Assembly: GCA_946480445.1 (NCBI GenBank)
Contig: CAMLJN010000007.1
Coordinates: forward strand, 120,518 to 184,517
Source of the DNA: an uncultured Buttiauxella sp.
GTDB lineage: Bacteria; Pseudomonadota; Gammaproteobacteria; Enterobacterales; Enterobacteriaceae
DNA: 64,000 nt
Direction: 5' to 3'
Shown one piece after another: positions 7,937 through 16,904 of this stretch; position 1 is the stretch's first letter, and every line of letters starts with the position of its first letter. Below the pieces are notes generated by a model. It had not been told where the DNA came from. It searched no databases and was given only the letters and a program-made list of their open reading frames with translations. The translations under genes were made by a program, and so were the position numbers.

Positions 7937-8207
7937 TAAGCAGCTCCAACGCAGTACGCGCAAGTTCTCCCTGGAGTCCTTTATCAATACCGTTAAGATC
8001 ACCGGCCTCTGCTGCAATAAAGAAAATAATGCTGACAGGAATGTTGAGAGCAGAAGCAATGCTGTTAAGGGTTGAAAGCGTCGGATCTCGCTTATTGTTT
8101 TCGAGCATGGAAAGATAAGAAACAGAACATTCTGCCTTCAGAGCTAAATCCGTCTGTGATATTCCCCTTCTGGTTCGGCATAACTTGATAGCCTGTCCGA
8201 TATTCAT
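7917..8207 (-). CDS. XRE-family regulator of the retron locus
   Basis: The 96-residue product has a clear Cro/C1-type HTH in residues 1-60 (IGQAIKLCRTRRGISQTDL, KAECSVSYLSMLENNKRDP, TLSTLNSIASALNIP) and a short hydrophobic then acidic tail. Start ATG 8207 has CGGAG six bases upstream. It sits between a 79-residue gene and the RT gene and overlaps the RT start. Some retron classes are known to carry an HTH protein as accessory or effector partner; whether this one is regulator, antitoxin or effector is not shown by the sequence. Confidence 0.85.
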   Translation of the reverse strand: MNIGQAIKLCRTRRGISQTDLALKAECSVSYLSMLENNKRDPTLSTLNSIASALNIPVSIIFFIAAEAGDLNGIDKGLQGELARTALELLNDSHSV

Positions 8208-8258
8208 AATTAACTCCGCAAATAAATATTGGGCCTGCTGCGTCTTGGCTCTGTTGCA

Positions 8259-8498
8259 TTATTTCATCCAATCATCAATGTTTGTGATCAAACGAACTAC
8301 AACGTCAATAATACGCAGTGCCCGGAAGACGATATCGTCAAACCGGAACCCGCTTCTTACCGGGCTGTCAAGATGTATGCGTAACTGACGCAATACATCT
8401 TCCAGCTCTGCCAGAGCGCCAGCATCGAGTTGGCTGCAGTGAGCATCGCGCAGCTTTTCAAGCGTTGCGATGGTGTTCTTTAAAGTATCGTGATTCAT
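8259..8498 (-). CDS. 79-residue retron-linked protein, unknown function
   Basis: The frame starts at ATG 8498 after AGGAGAGCAAC, a strong ribosome site, and ends 51 bases before the XRE start, so it appears to be the first protein gene of the retron transcript. The product looks fully helical: an amphipathic N-terminal half (TLEKLRDAHCSQLDAGALAEL, EDVLRQLRIHL) and a C-terminal half with a hydrophobic stretch (IVFRALRIIDVVVRLITNI). No family recognised with certainty. The order ncRNA, small protein, HTH, RT suggests a multi-component retron. Confidence 0.7.
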   Translation of the reverse strand: MNHDTLKNTIATLEKLRDAHCSQLDAGALAELEDVLRQLRIHLDSPVRSGFRFDDIVFRALRIIDVVVRLITNIDDWMK

Positions 8499-8761
8499 GT
8501 TGCTCTCCTTTGAATCGGCAAAACGCCGAAGCCCCGTAACAAGGCGATGGCCGAAAGGAGCCAACCCGATGCGCAAGCCCAACACCAGTCTTCGCGACGA
8601 TGAAGCCCCGTTAATTCCGATAGTGCAGTTGCCTAGTAGTCGCGTATCGCGACTGGCTACAAATCACCATCATGATGAACGTGCTTCAGACTGACCGATG
8701 ACGCTAGTCTGCCCGTCAAAATCTCCAACACCGGATGAAGGAGCGGCCTGATAAGCAGGCA
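8499..8761 (-). other. Structured leader between retron RNA and first protein gene
   Basis: No gene is seen in these 263 bases. They hold a perfect hairpin GTCGCG-TAT-CGCGAC near 8638-8653 (extendable with an internal loop), a short hairpin GCCTG/CAGGC (8746-8760) abutting the retron RNA, CGGC/GCCG around 8517-8528, and a 10-bp direct repeat GAAGCCCCGT at 8528-8537 and 8602-8611. ACGCTAG at 8701-8707 repeats part of the a2 arm. It may process, terminate or regulate the retron transcript. Confidence 0.4.
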
Positions 8762-9001
8762 ATTACGCTAGACCTTCGCTGTTACGATGAGAACAATCAT
8801 TTTAAAGAACACAGCTCAGGCGGAACGCCTGACCTGTGATAAGTAAAGCATTCCTTTCGGTATTTGGCAATATAATTTTACTGTCAGTGAAATTCTATTG
8901 CCAAATCAGTACACCTTTTATCTGCGGCTTCATGTTGAGTAGACAGAACCGCTATACTGGTTTGCGTTTGCAGCAGGTCCCCTTCAGTTTGCTAACGTAA
9001 T
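8762..9001 (-). ncRNA. Predicted retron msr-msd RNA
   Basis: The segment is bounded by inverted repeats that fit retron arms: a1 ATTACGTTA (minus strand, 9001-8993) and a2 TAGCGTAAT (8770-8762), pairing over nine positions with one G-U. Directly after a1 comes TTAGC, giving a branching-G candidate at 8992. Inside lie two long hairpins: 8862-8906 (about 19 bp with one mismatch and one G-U, 5-base loop) and 8810-8838 (arms of 13 with one mismatch, loop TTC). It is transcribed toward the RT gene and lies upstream of it, as retron RNAs do. The exact msr/msd split is inferred; copying should start near 8771. Confidence 0.7.
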
Positions 9002-9115
9002 AAGTTGAACTTGTGCAGACAAGGCTCGCACGGGCTTTAACTTGCTCTGTCTGTGAACCAGTGAAGCTTCTAACAATAGGTCGATTGATACATGCATTTT
9101 GGGAGATGGTGTGCG

Positions 9116-11455
9116 ATGAGTAAGCTGTTGTTCCGTCTGGCGGCATGGCGTGCTCGCCGTCGCGCGAAGCCTAATGCTGATATGGTAAGGAACGAACAGC
9201 CGGACGGAGGGATTGGGGCTGAAGCGCCGATTCGGACAGCATCCGAAGATCGCCTTAGAAGGTCCGGATTCGCGGCTCGTATAGCCGACGTTCTTTCGGA
9301 GCTTAGTTTGCGCGAAGGCCGAGTGTTCGCTATTCGTGGGGGATGGGGCTTCGGCAAATCATCACTGAAAAACCTTATCACCGAACGGCTCGATGCCAAG
9401 AGCAGTGGAGCGGACTGGCTCGACTTTAACCCATGGCAATGGGGAGACGGCGATGCAATCGCCCGCGCGCTATTTGGCCAGATAGCAGATCGATTGGGAG
9501 GCGAGCATTCGAAGGCTGCACTCGATCGTGCCGAAGCACTGCGACGCTACGGAGCGATCCTTACCGGGGTCAGTAAGCCTCTTAAAGAGGCTGGGAGTTC
9601 AGGCCTTCTAATCTCGACGGTGCTAACAAATGCTTCGGTTATAGCGATCGCGTCGGCTATTGGATATGACCTTCCGACAGTTGCAAAGGTTGCGGCTGTT
9701 CTTGCCTTTCTCTCGGTCGGAGTACCTCTTCTCGGACGCGTACTATCGTATCTCGGGCGTGACCATAGCGGCGAGTCTCTCGACAAGGTACGCAGAGCAC
9801 TTGAGGCTCGTCTTCGCGAACTTGACCGGCCGCTGGTTGTCTTCGTCGACGACATTGACCGGCTCGAGCCTGAGCAGATTAGGATGCTGCTTCGGCAGGT
9901 AAAGGCGAATGCTAATCTACCGAATATTGTTTTTGTGCTCCTGTTCCAGCCCAGTATCGTAGAGCGAGCGCTAGATCCGGTTGCCGACAACGACGGTCGA
10001 GCCTTCCTTGAAAAGATCGTGCAGGCTAACTTTGATTTACCAGCCGTACCGACATCTTTCGTGCATCGTATGTTCGAGGAAGAACTCTCTGAAATAGCGG
10101 GCCCATACGCGACTGAGGCCAACGGGTTCTCTCAGAGACGCTGGGGTAACGCTTGCATTGGCTGCATCCAGCCCCTGCTTCGCAACATGCGTGATGCACG
10201 TCGTCTCATCTCGTCTATTGCTGTACACATGCCACTGCATGTGGTCGGCAACGTATTCGAGGTGAACATTGTAGATTTCTTGCTTCTGGAAACACTCCGG
10301 GTCTTCGAACCAGACCTCCACGATGCACTGTTCCGTGAGAGAGGATTGGTTCTCCAGGAAGGGCGCTTCTTCCGTGATGGCCGTCGGGAGGTGGACCAAA
10401 CAGCAGCTAAGGAACTTCTTGAGATCGTCTCAGAAGAGCGCCGTAATATCATTCGTGATGCGCTTAAAGACTTATTTCCTCCCCTTGAATGGGCATATGG
10501 GGGGACGAACTATGCAGACGGTTTCCATCGCCGGTGGTTGATGGAGAAAAGAGTATGTACTTCGCGCTACTTCCCACGTTACTTTGAACTTCAAACGTCG
10601 GTTGGAGAAATGTCTGAGCGCCGTTTCGTTGATTTTCTCGATGCAACAGCGACAGAGGACGAGCTCCTTGCTGCAATCGCAGCCGTCGAAGCTGACGGGC
10701 TGCTGAATTCGCTCGTTGCGAGGCTCGACGAATCCGTCGATCGATTACCGTCCGAGAACGCAGCTGTTCTACTCCCTGGAATGTTCAGAATCGCTGAAAA
10801 ATTAGCAGGCACGAACATTGGCACTTTCAATTCGTCATATATGGCAGCGTGGCGAGCGACAAATTGGTACCTGAAGGGGATTCCTGAAGATGTTCGAGGC
10901 AGTTTGGCTCTTGAAGCACTCCGTAAAACTGAAGCACTATCCGTTGCTTCAATCCTGATCCATCTTAGCGATCCCAACGATCGGGATGAGGGCGAGAGTA
11001 GAGCCTTCGAGCCAGCGTTAGATCTCAACACCGTTGGGGCAATGAAAGCTGAATGGTTGCGGTTAATAAGGAGCCGCGCAGCAGACGGCGATGCGCTGAT
11101 TGCTGAACCGGATCTCATATCACTGCTCTATCGCTGGAAAAACTATACAGATTCAATGGACGAACCTCGAGAGTGGGTGAGGAAAGCCATTCAAACCAAC
11201 CAAGGCTTTGCAACTATGGTCACACGCCTGATGAGCCGAGGTACGACCCATACTTACGGTGATCGCGTCTCCACTCAGCACAACAGTTTCAATAAAGAGA
11301 CAATTGACGACTTTATTGGCATTGATGTGGCGAAGGCTAAGTGTGATGCGATTAATCCCGCCCAGTTCCCTGAGCATGAAGAGGCTCTGAGAACTCTGCT
11401 TAGATATCTCGAAAAGTGGCTCGGATTGAGGACAAACGACATTTCCGATTTCTAG
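9116..11455 (+). CDS. KAP-family P-loop NTPase with membrane insertion
   Basis: The 779-residue product shows the KAP layout: Walker A GGWGFGKSS (residues about 75-83), the downstream FNPWQW motif, an insertion with two predicted membrane helices (about 163-182 and 189-211) between Walker A and B, and Walker B LVVFVDDIDRLEP (about 241-253). KAP NTPases include the phage-exclusion protein PifA of F, so a defence role at the inner membrane is plausible. Start ATG 9116 is preferred for its GGGAG site about ten bases upstream; ATG 9092 is the alternative. The gene is divergent from the retron RNA, 114 bases away. Confidence 0.85.
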   Translation: MSKLLFRLAAWRARRRAKPNADMVRNEQPDGGIGAEAPIRTASEDRLRRSGFAARIADVLSELSLREGRVFAIRGGWGFGKSSLKNLITERLDAKSSGADWLDFNPWQWGDGDAIARALFGQIADRLGGEHSKAALDRAEALRRYGAILTGVSKPLKEAGSSGLLISTVLTNASVIAIASAIGYDLPTVAKVAAVLAFLSVGVPLLGRVLSYLGRDHSGESLDKVRRALEARLRELDRPLVVFVDDIDRLEPEQIRMLLRQVKANANLPNIVFVLLFQPSIVERALDPVADNDGRAFLEKIVQANFDLPAVPTSFVHRMFEEELSEIAGPYATEANGFSQRRWGNACIGCIQPLLRNMRDARRLISSIAVHMPLHVVGNVFEVNIVDFLLLETLRVFEPDLHDALFRERGLVLQEGRFFRDGRREVDQTAAKELLEIVSEERRNIIRDALKDLFPPLEWAYGGTNYADGFHRRWLMEKRVCTSRYFPRYFELQTSVGEMSERRFVDFLDATATEDELLAAIAAVEADGLLNSLVARLDESVDRLPSENAAVLLPGMFRIAEKLAGTNIGTFNSSYMAAWRATNWYLKGIPEDVRGSLALEALRKTEALSVASILIHLSDPNDRDEGESRAFEPALDLNTVGAMKAEWLRLIRSRAADGDALIAEPDLISLLYRWKNYTDSMDEPREWVRKAIQTNQGFATMVTRLMSRGTTHTYGDRVSTQHNSFNKETIDDFIGIDVAKAKCDAINPAQFPEHEEALRTLLRYLEKWLGLRTNDISDF

Positions 11456-11952
11456 TAGGAAGTTGCTGCTGACATCAAAATTTCAATTTGAGTATTAAAC
11501 GCAACTGAGAATTAAGCCTAAACATGGGCTGGCAAAAGTATAGCGGTATTAGGCGCGCTATTTAGCTGAGTATCAGAGAGTCGAAGTAATTCGTCTTTTT
11601 CTATGTCAAAGATTGCCACGCCTCACCTTAGTGAAAATTTATGTCATGGTTCAAAAACTATGGGCAATTATTAGTTCGTTCATCGCTCTTAAGAGCAAGT
11701 AAGTGTTGTCTTAGTTTTTTCGCTATGCTGGGCCCAGCCAATAAATGAACCTAGCTCAATGTTTGTATAAAAGGGGCTTTATCGAACTCGATTATTTCGC
11801 CCCTTTGAAAGGGTAACTCCGAGCATAGCTATATCATGGCATACTCAGTATAAAGGCATACTACACCCCTAGAATTTATCCCGAACTGAGGGTGCACGGC
11901 ACCCTAAAAAAACATAAAATTCGCCATTAAAACAGACCTTTTGTCATGGATG
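11456..11952. other. Convergent spacer with inverted repeats, no gene
   Basis: Nearly 500 AT-rich bases between the convergent KAP and STAND genes carry no supportable gene. Visible structures are a perfect 12-bp palindrome GCTGGGCCCAGC (11727-11738), AAAGGGGC (11770-11777) with GCCCCTTT (11799-11806) and CCCTTTGAAAGGG overlapping its right arm. None has a clear T-run, so a classical intrinsic terminator cannot be claimed. Confidence 0.5.
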
Positions 11953-14900
11953 TTAAAGCCCGTGTACGGTGTCCTCCTCATCATGCCGACGGCTTAAATT
12001 TGGGCATGTAAGAAAACCTGGCCACGGTGCTTTTCCTCCAAACAAATTCTCCATTCGTTTATTGCTAGGCTTCTGGAAACGGGAATTCAGCTTCGACAAA
12101 ACAATAGGCCAGTATTGCAGAAAAATATCACTGCTATCAGTATGTTCATGCCCGATTGTCAAAAATCTTTCGTCGACGACTTGCAAAAATATAACTGAAT
12201 TACACCAGAAAGATTCTGCGGTGGACGCCTGCTGCATCAATTTGAACCAGTGAAGCGTCCATAAATGACGCTGATAGGAGTCACTGGCGCTTTTGAAGGA
12301 TTTTTGGAGAAGACCCGAACACGTATTTGCCTTAAGCGTGTTGTCCGAAAGTTCATTCTGACCTAAATACCCCGCCATCATGATGCCCCTGGCTTTGAGC
12401 ACAGGCCAGGATGATTTACAACACTTCCGAGTGTATTGCAGTAATTTTTCACTCTGCTGACAGAACAGGGCTGCCCAAACTTCATGGGCAAGCCGATTGT
12501 TATTTTCCGCTAGAGCTAATCGACGCCAGCGCAATGCCTCAATCTCAGGGCTGTCGAACGAAGACCAGACCGCAACAGCACAAAGATCAAGTTCGGCCTC
12601 GGTAAACACAACGCGACAGAAAGGAACAACGTGCTCAAGGCGTTCAAAAAGACGAACTGACACTTCTGGATGCTGAGCCGAGATGGCCTGTGCAAGTGTT
12701 AGTCCTATATGTCTGACCTGGTGGAGAACATCCACATTTTTGTTTTCAAGGAATAGGTTTGCCCATGCAAGTGAACGCTCAGGTTCAGCCCTCACCAGAG
12801 CTGCAATGTCGTCAGGATAATAATGGTTAGTCAGATCAGATAGATTTAATTTGGTAAGTATGTCTTTGATGTCATGATAATTATGTTGAATACGTTGCTG
12901 TTGCTTTTCGAAGTTATCCATCTCCTGAAGTGCCATTAGTGATCTCATGTCCTCACCATCCTCTCGCTTAGGAACGGCAACCTCACTAAGATGGTGAAAT
13001 GTATAAGCCCTATCATCTGTCGACCTCAGAAACAGTTTAAGCTGCAGGGTCCCCACATCAACTGTCTGCTGAAAGGCATTATTCAAGAGTACGTCAAAAT
13101 ACTGCGCAGCATCTCTAGCAATTTCTCCGTTATAAATGCCTGCCAATTGAGCAATATGGAAATAGGTTAAGTGCGTTTTCCCTTCTTCCCAACTGATGAT
13201 GTTTTGATTAATTGCCTTGAGCAGCAAGGCTGAGAAGTGCCACTGCTCGTACTGATGTGATGATGTGATTGATTCAGACATCACGATCTCGGCACCGCAA
13301 CGTAACGCAATCGGGTCATTCACGTTTATCAGCATCTTCAGCGTAAGATGTCGGACGCTTTGCGATGCACTACTGAGCAGTTGCGGAAGGGCATTTACTA
13401 GGCTCGCAGGTAACGGGCCAGTCTTAGGATGAAACAGTAACGATGTTAGCTGCTCATCCGTATCGCCATTAGCTAACGCCGCAAGTACGTTCTTTTCAGT
13501 ATCCTGCCAGTCCAGTGTTTTTAAGCTGTCACTGAGCGACATAATAAGTTTATCTCCATAGCGGAGTGTCCTTAAAACGGAGATTTGTTCATTAGCACTC
13601 AATTGATGAAAAGCCAGAATCAATTGGAACTGCTGCATCAGTTCCGATTCCTCGTCTAGAGATGACCATGCTGACCGGTCGTCTCTGGTGCTGCTGGTCA
13701 CTCGTCTAACGAGTTTTCTTGCGATATCAGGAGTTATTAATGCCCTATGCGGTAAGAGGGCAAAAATACCCTGTCGTAGTGGGAGGCCGCTTCGGCACAG
13801 AATATCTTCAACAAGTTTGAGGTGATTATCGATAGCTATCTGAGGTTGGTAACGGGCAAGAGAGGTGGTTGCCCCCGTAAAGAATGTTTCTTGATAACCG
13901 ATGCCGAAGGAATTGAAGAGCTTGCTTACATCCAATTTGCTGTGTTTATCTGCCGTTTGGCTGACATTGCTGGATTCTGGATTAGCCGGGTTACAGGGGT
14001 CAGCTTCACACCATGATTCATTGATATGCCAACCTTTGATGTCCGAACTATTGTCACGTAACTGATGTGCAAGCATCTCGGCGAGTTGCGCATCGTCAGA
14101 ATTACCTGTCGCCATCAAAAGATTAATAGCTGTCCATTTACCTGTACATGAACTTTTGTTATGTACAAAAAACGTCCATTGTTCCCGCAAGTGGGAACGG
14201 ACGTTTTGCCAGTCAATTGAGTTAAACGCGATCAAGTCGCGGAATGTCTGCCAGGGAGCGCCATAATCCTGATTTATATTAGAAGCAAAATTCCATTTAA
14301 CTAACGCATTAATATGCGGCATTAAAGCCTTTCCTGCAAAAAGCTTCATCGCTAGTGAATGCAGTGCCGATAAACTATCTGTGTCTTTTAAGACTAATGT
14401 TCTGAATATTTCTTTTTCTTCAGCTGACAATAGGACAATTTTATGCTCACGTTCTTTTTGTCGTTTTTCACTTTCAGCCTGTATGTCAGCATCACGCTGA
14501 ACGACCCCCACTGACCATCGAGGGATTAGAGTTGGACTCCATACAAGCCAGTTATTAGCTGCTGTCAGAATTTTTTCCGCAGATGAGGTGTGTCGGGAGG
14601 CATGCAGGAGCGCATCTTCAATCCAGTAATGCTGTGGGAGATTGATATCACGTAGTGCAAGATGTTCACAGGCATTGATGAATATTTCAGGCCGACGTCG
14701 CGCTAGAGCCATAAATGCAGGGGTAAGTAGCGCGTCGGGATTTTGCAGTCCGGCAAAACTAACTAGTATGGCAACGCCGCTTGCAACAGGATACTGCCTT
14801 TCCAGGCTGGCAATGGTGAGGGCTGCAAAGAGAGTATCCGACGTCTTATCAAGCGCGATGATGGGCTCGACGACGGAGGCCATTACCTCATCAAGATCTT

Positions 14901-16563
14901 TATGATTTCTGGCTGCTTTATTGACAATATCAAGGATAGCCATCCCAAGAGCTAGGCTAAGCCCTTCAGGATGAATACGATAGCGCGTTGTGTCTTCAGG
15001 CAAGGGGGTAAAAAAACGCCCGTCAATAACCGCCTGCAACCCTCCCTCAAAAACACTGTTAAGTTCAGCATTGAAAATATCAATATCTTCATTGTCTTTG
15101 ATTTCGATCCGCTCAAGCACTTCCTGTCCGAACGAGCGCAGCTTATTACTGAATAGCTCTGCAGAGAGTTCATAGCTTTCTCGTTGGCTGACTTTAATGT
15201 GCTCAAACAACATCAACGATACACTTAGCTCTGCTAAATCATGCAATTGTTCTGCACTAAATAGTTCTAATGCAATTCCAAGCATGCGTGGATTAAGCAG
15301 GCTGGTTGCTACGCTCTCACTAAGTTTTCTTCCTGCAATGCTGATATGGCGTAAAGCGAGTATTGAGTCTCGTTCTTCTGCCGACCATTCCGGGACTGGC
15401 CTTTTTATAATGGGTGTTGCCAGTCTGGATTCAACATTTTGAGTAAAATAATGCTTTCTGGACGTCACGATCAGCTTGCCACCCAGACCCTGAAGAAATT
15501 CACTCAGCCTGTCGATGAAATGTGCCCAGCGGATCGCTGGACGTTGGTTTATACCGTCAAGTATGACAATAAATCCACATGCGGGGCGTTTTGTGCTATC
15601 GGACCAAGTCCTGAATTGTTCCTGCCAGAATTTGGTGTGAAGTGATAGATCTCCCTGACAACTATGACACAGGGCGTTAACGACGACAGCAGAGATATCA
15701 TTACAAGGTTCCTCTATGTCTTCGGCCCTAATAAACGCTGTAAGTGGCTTTACAGAAACGGACAGCCAGTGTTGTGCTACCAGCCATGACTTACCATTAC
15801 CCTCTGCTCCCGTTACGACGATTACTCCGCCCTCAGGTAAGGTTGATAGTTCGTCGGAAAATTGCTTCATGAGCGCAGTGCGTGTAAGTACGAACCCTGA
15901 GGCACCCGGACATAGCACTTGCCCAAGTCTTGTTTTTGAGCGGATTTTATTTGACAGTGTCTCCTTCAACCATTGTTCATTAACAGAGCAAAGTTGCTGA
16001 ACCGAGAACATTTGTTCTGGAAAAAGCCGTTGTTTTAATTCTTCGAAACGTTCATGCATTGTTTGAGATTGCATTCTCATCAAGTTGCCCAACTCCGGAT
16101 CTTTAAGTCCGCTGAGCGTGCCTTCCGTAATGGCCGTGACAGCTTGATATATAATATCTTTTGCTCTGTTTTCAGTTTCCCCTGTTTTAGCTACGTAGCT
16201 TTCAGTTAATACCTGCTCACTCTCAAAGGGATTTATGTTTCCAGTTAATTTTTGTACTGCAAGGTTTTTGAGGTGTTCCTGAACCTCAGCGACATTAAGC
16301 CACTCCTTAACGTGAGGCATTGCAAATGTTTCCGTGGCTACAATTTTACTCTCCAGTAGTAAAACCCAACGCTTCCAGTTCGGCTGTAATGCTGAAGGTT
16401 CTACGCCAAGATGTACCAGTGTTACTTCCATGACACTGTAGAGTGAATGTTTTTCTTGTTCTGGGTGCATCAGAGCCTTCCGCTCTGCTAACGGACGTTG
16501 TATTCGGGTCCAGATGCCTTTGCAAATTGACAAAAAGGGGCGAATTAAAATGGAATACTTCAC
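11953..16563 (-). CDS. Large STAND-like P-loop NTPase, candidate defence protein
   Basis: The product of about 1536 residues has a P-loop NTPase module in its first quarter: Walker A GAEGNGKS (about 252-259), Walker B FIVILDGINQRP (about 331-342) and a sensor-like KLIVTSR (about 363-369). The remaining thousand-plus residues look alpha-helical with weak periodicity, like the sensor arrays of STAND/NACHT-type ATPases such as the Avs anti-phage proteins. No known effector domain is recognised in the first 220 residues. GTG 16563 is preferred because GGAG lies nine bases upstream; TTG 16578 is also open. It stands alone, convergent with the KAP gene. Confidence 0.7.
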   Translation of the reverse strand: MKYSILIRPFLSICKGIWTRIQRPLAERKALMHPEQEKHSLYSVMEVTLVHLGVEPSALQPNWKRWVLLLESKIVATETFAMPHVKEWLNVAEVQEHLKNLAVQKLTGNINPFESEQVLTESYVAKTGETENRAKDIIYQAVTAITEGTLSGLKDPELGNLMRMQSQTMHERFEELKQRLFPEQMFSVQQLCSVNEQWLKETLSNKIRSKTRLGQVLCPGASGFVLTRTALMKQFSDELSTLPEGGVIVVTGAEGNGKSWLVAQHWLSVSVKPLTAFIRAEDIEEPCNDISAVVVNALCHSCQGDLSLHTKFWQEQFRTWSDSTKRPACGFIVILDGINQRPAIRWAHFIDRLSEFLQGLGGKLIVTSRKHYFTQNVESRLATPIIKRPVPEWSAEERDSILALRHISIAGRKLSESVATSLLNPRMLGIALELFSAEQLHDLAELSVSLMLFEHIKVSQRESYELSAELFSNKLRSFGQEVLERIEIKDNEDIDIFNAELNSVFEGGLQAVIDGRFFTPLPEDTTRYRIHPEGLSLALGMAILDIVNKAARNHKDLDEVMASVVEPIIALDKTSDTLFAALTIASLERQYPVASGVAILVSFAGLQNPDALLTPAFMALARRRPEIFINACEHLALRDINLPQHYWIEDALLHASRHTSSAEKILTAANNWLVWSPTLIPRWSVGVVQRDADIQAESEKRQKEREHKIVLLSAEEKEIFRTLVLKDTDSLSALHSLAMKLFAGKALMPHINALVKWNFASNINQDYGAPWQTFRDLIAFNSIDWQNVRSHLREQWTFFVHNKSSCTGKWTAINLLMATGNSDDAQLAEMLAHQLRDNSSDIKGWHINESWCEADPCNPANPESSNVSQTADKHSKLDVSKLFNSFGIGYQETFFTGATTSLARYQPQIAIDNHLKLVEDILCRSGLPLRQGIFALLPHRALITPDIARKLVRRVTSSTRDDRSAWSSLDEESELMQQFQLILAFHQLSANEQISVLRTLRYGDKLIMSLSDSLKTLDWQDTEKNVLAALANGDTDEQLTSLLFHPKTGPLPASLVNALPQLLSSASQSVRHLTLKMLINVNDPIALRCGAEIVMSESITSSHQYEQWHFSALLLKAINQNIISWEEGKTHLTYFHIAQLAGIYNGEIARDAAQYFDVLLNNAFQQTVDVGTLQLKLFLRSTDDRAYTFHHLSEVAVPKREDGEDMRSLMALQEMDNFEKQQQRIQHNYHDIKDILTKLNLSDLTNHYYPDDIAALVRAEPERSLAWANLFLENKNVDVLHQVRHIGLTLAQAISAQHPEVSVRLFERLEHVVPFCRVVFTEAELDLCAVAVWSSFDSPEIEALRWRRLALAENNNRLAHEVWAALFCQQSEKLLQYTRKCCKSSWPVLKARGIMMAGYLGQNELSDNTLKANTCSGLLQKSFKSASDSYQRHLWTLHWFKLMQQASTAESFWCNSVIFLQVVDERFLTIGHEHTDSSDIFLQYWPIVLSKLNSRFQKPSNKRMENLFGGKAPWPGFLTCPNLSRRHDEEDTVHGL

Positions 16564-16904
16564 GTCCTTATGCTCCAAAGATAAATAAAGGTCACTGTAT
16601 AGATGGCGATACTAGCTTCTAAAGTACACCGAATCTGTCGGGGAAATGCGCACTTCATGAGGTTCAAGTTGTCGTGTCATCTCATCGTTTATGTGCTGAA
16701 TATTTTTTCTATCGTTGGTTGATACAAAATCACATATGCCATTGAACAAAAAATGAAATAGAAAAGGTATCATATCACTATGCTGAGTTCATTTTTCAAT
16801 CACAACTGCCCTTTAGGGCCATGCTCACTTGTCACATATTAGACGGAAATATGGATTTTTATCCAGAGAAGCCCAAATGCTTGGGCTATCTTGGTTCACA
16901 TAAG
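16564..16904. other. AT-rich spacer upstream of STAND gene, with integrase terminator-like hairpin
   Basis: No gene is supported. Hairpin GCCCAA-ATGC-TTGGGC (16871-16886) lies 18 bases beyond the integrase stop and may end its transcript, though it lacks a strong T-run. The rest is AT-rich and probably contains the promoter of the leftward STAND gene. Confidence 0.45.

Noticed and set aside
8499..8585. An N-terminal extension of the 79-residue protein to an upstream ATG
   Set aside because: It would bury the strong AGGAGAG site at 8502-8510 that fits ATG 8498.
9092..9115. ATG 9092 as start of the KAP NTPase
   Set aside because: No ribosome site there, whereas ATG 9116 has GGGAG about ten bases upstream; kept as an alternative only.
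11727..11738. Palindrome GCTGGGCCCAGC as terminator of the KAP or STAND gene
   Set aside because: No loop or T-run; it lies about 270 and 215 bases from the two stops.
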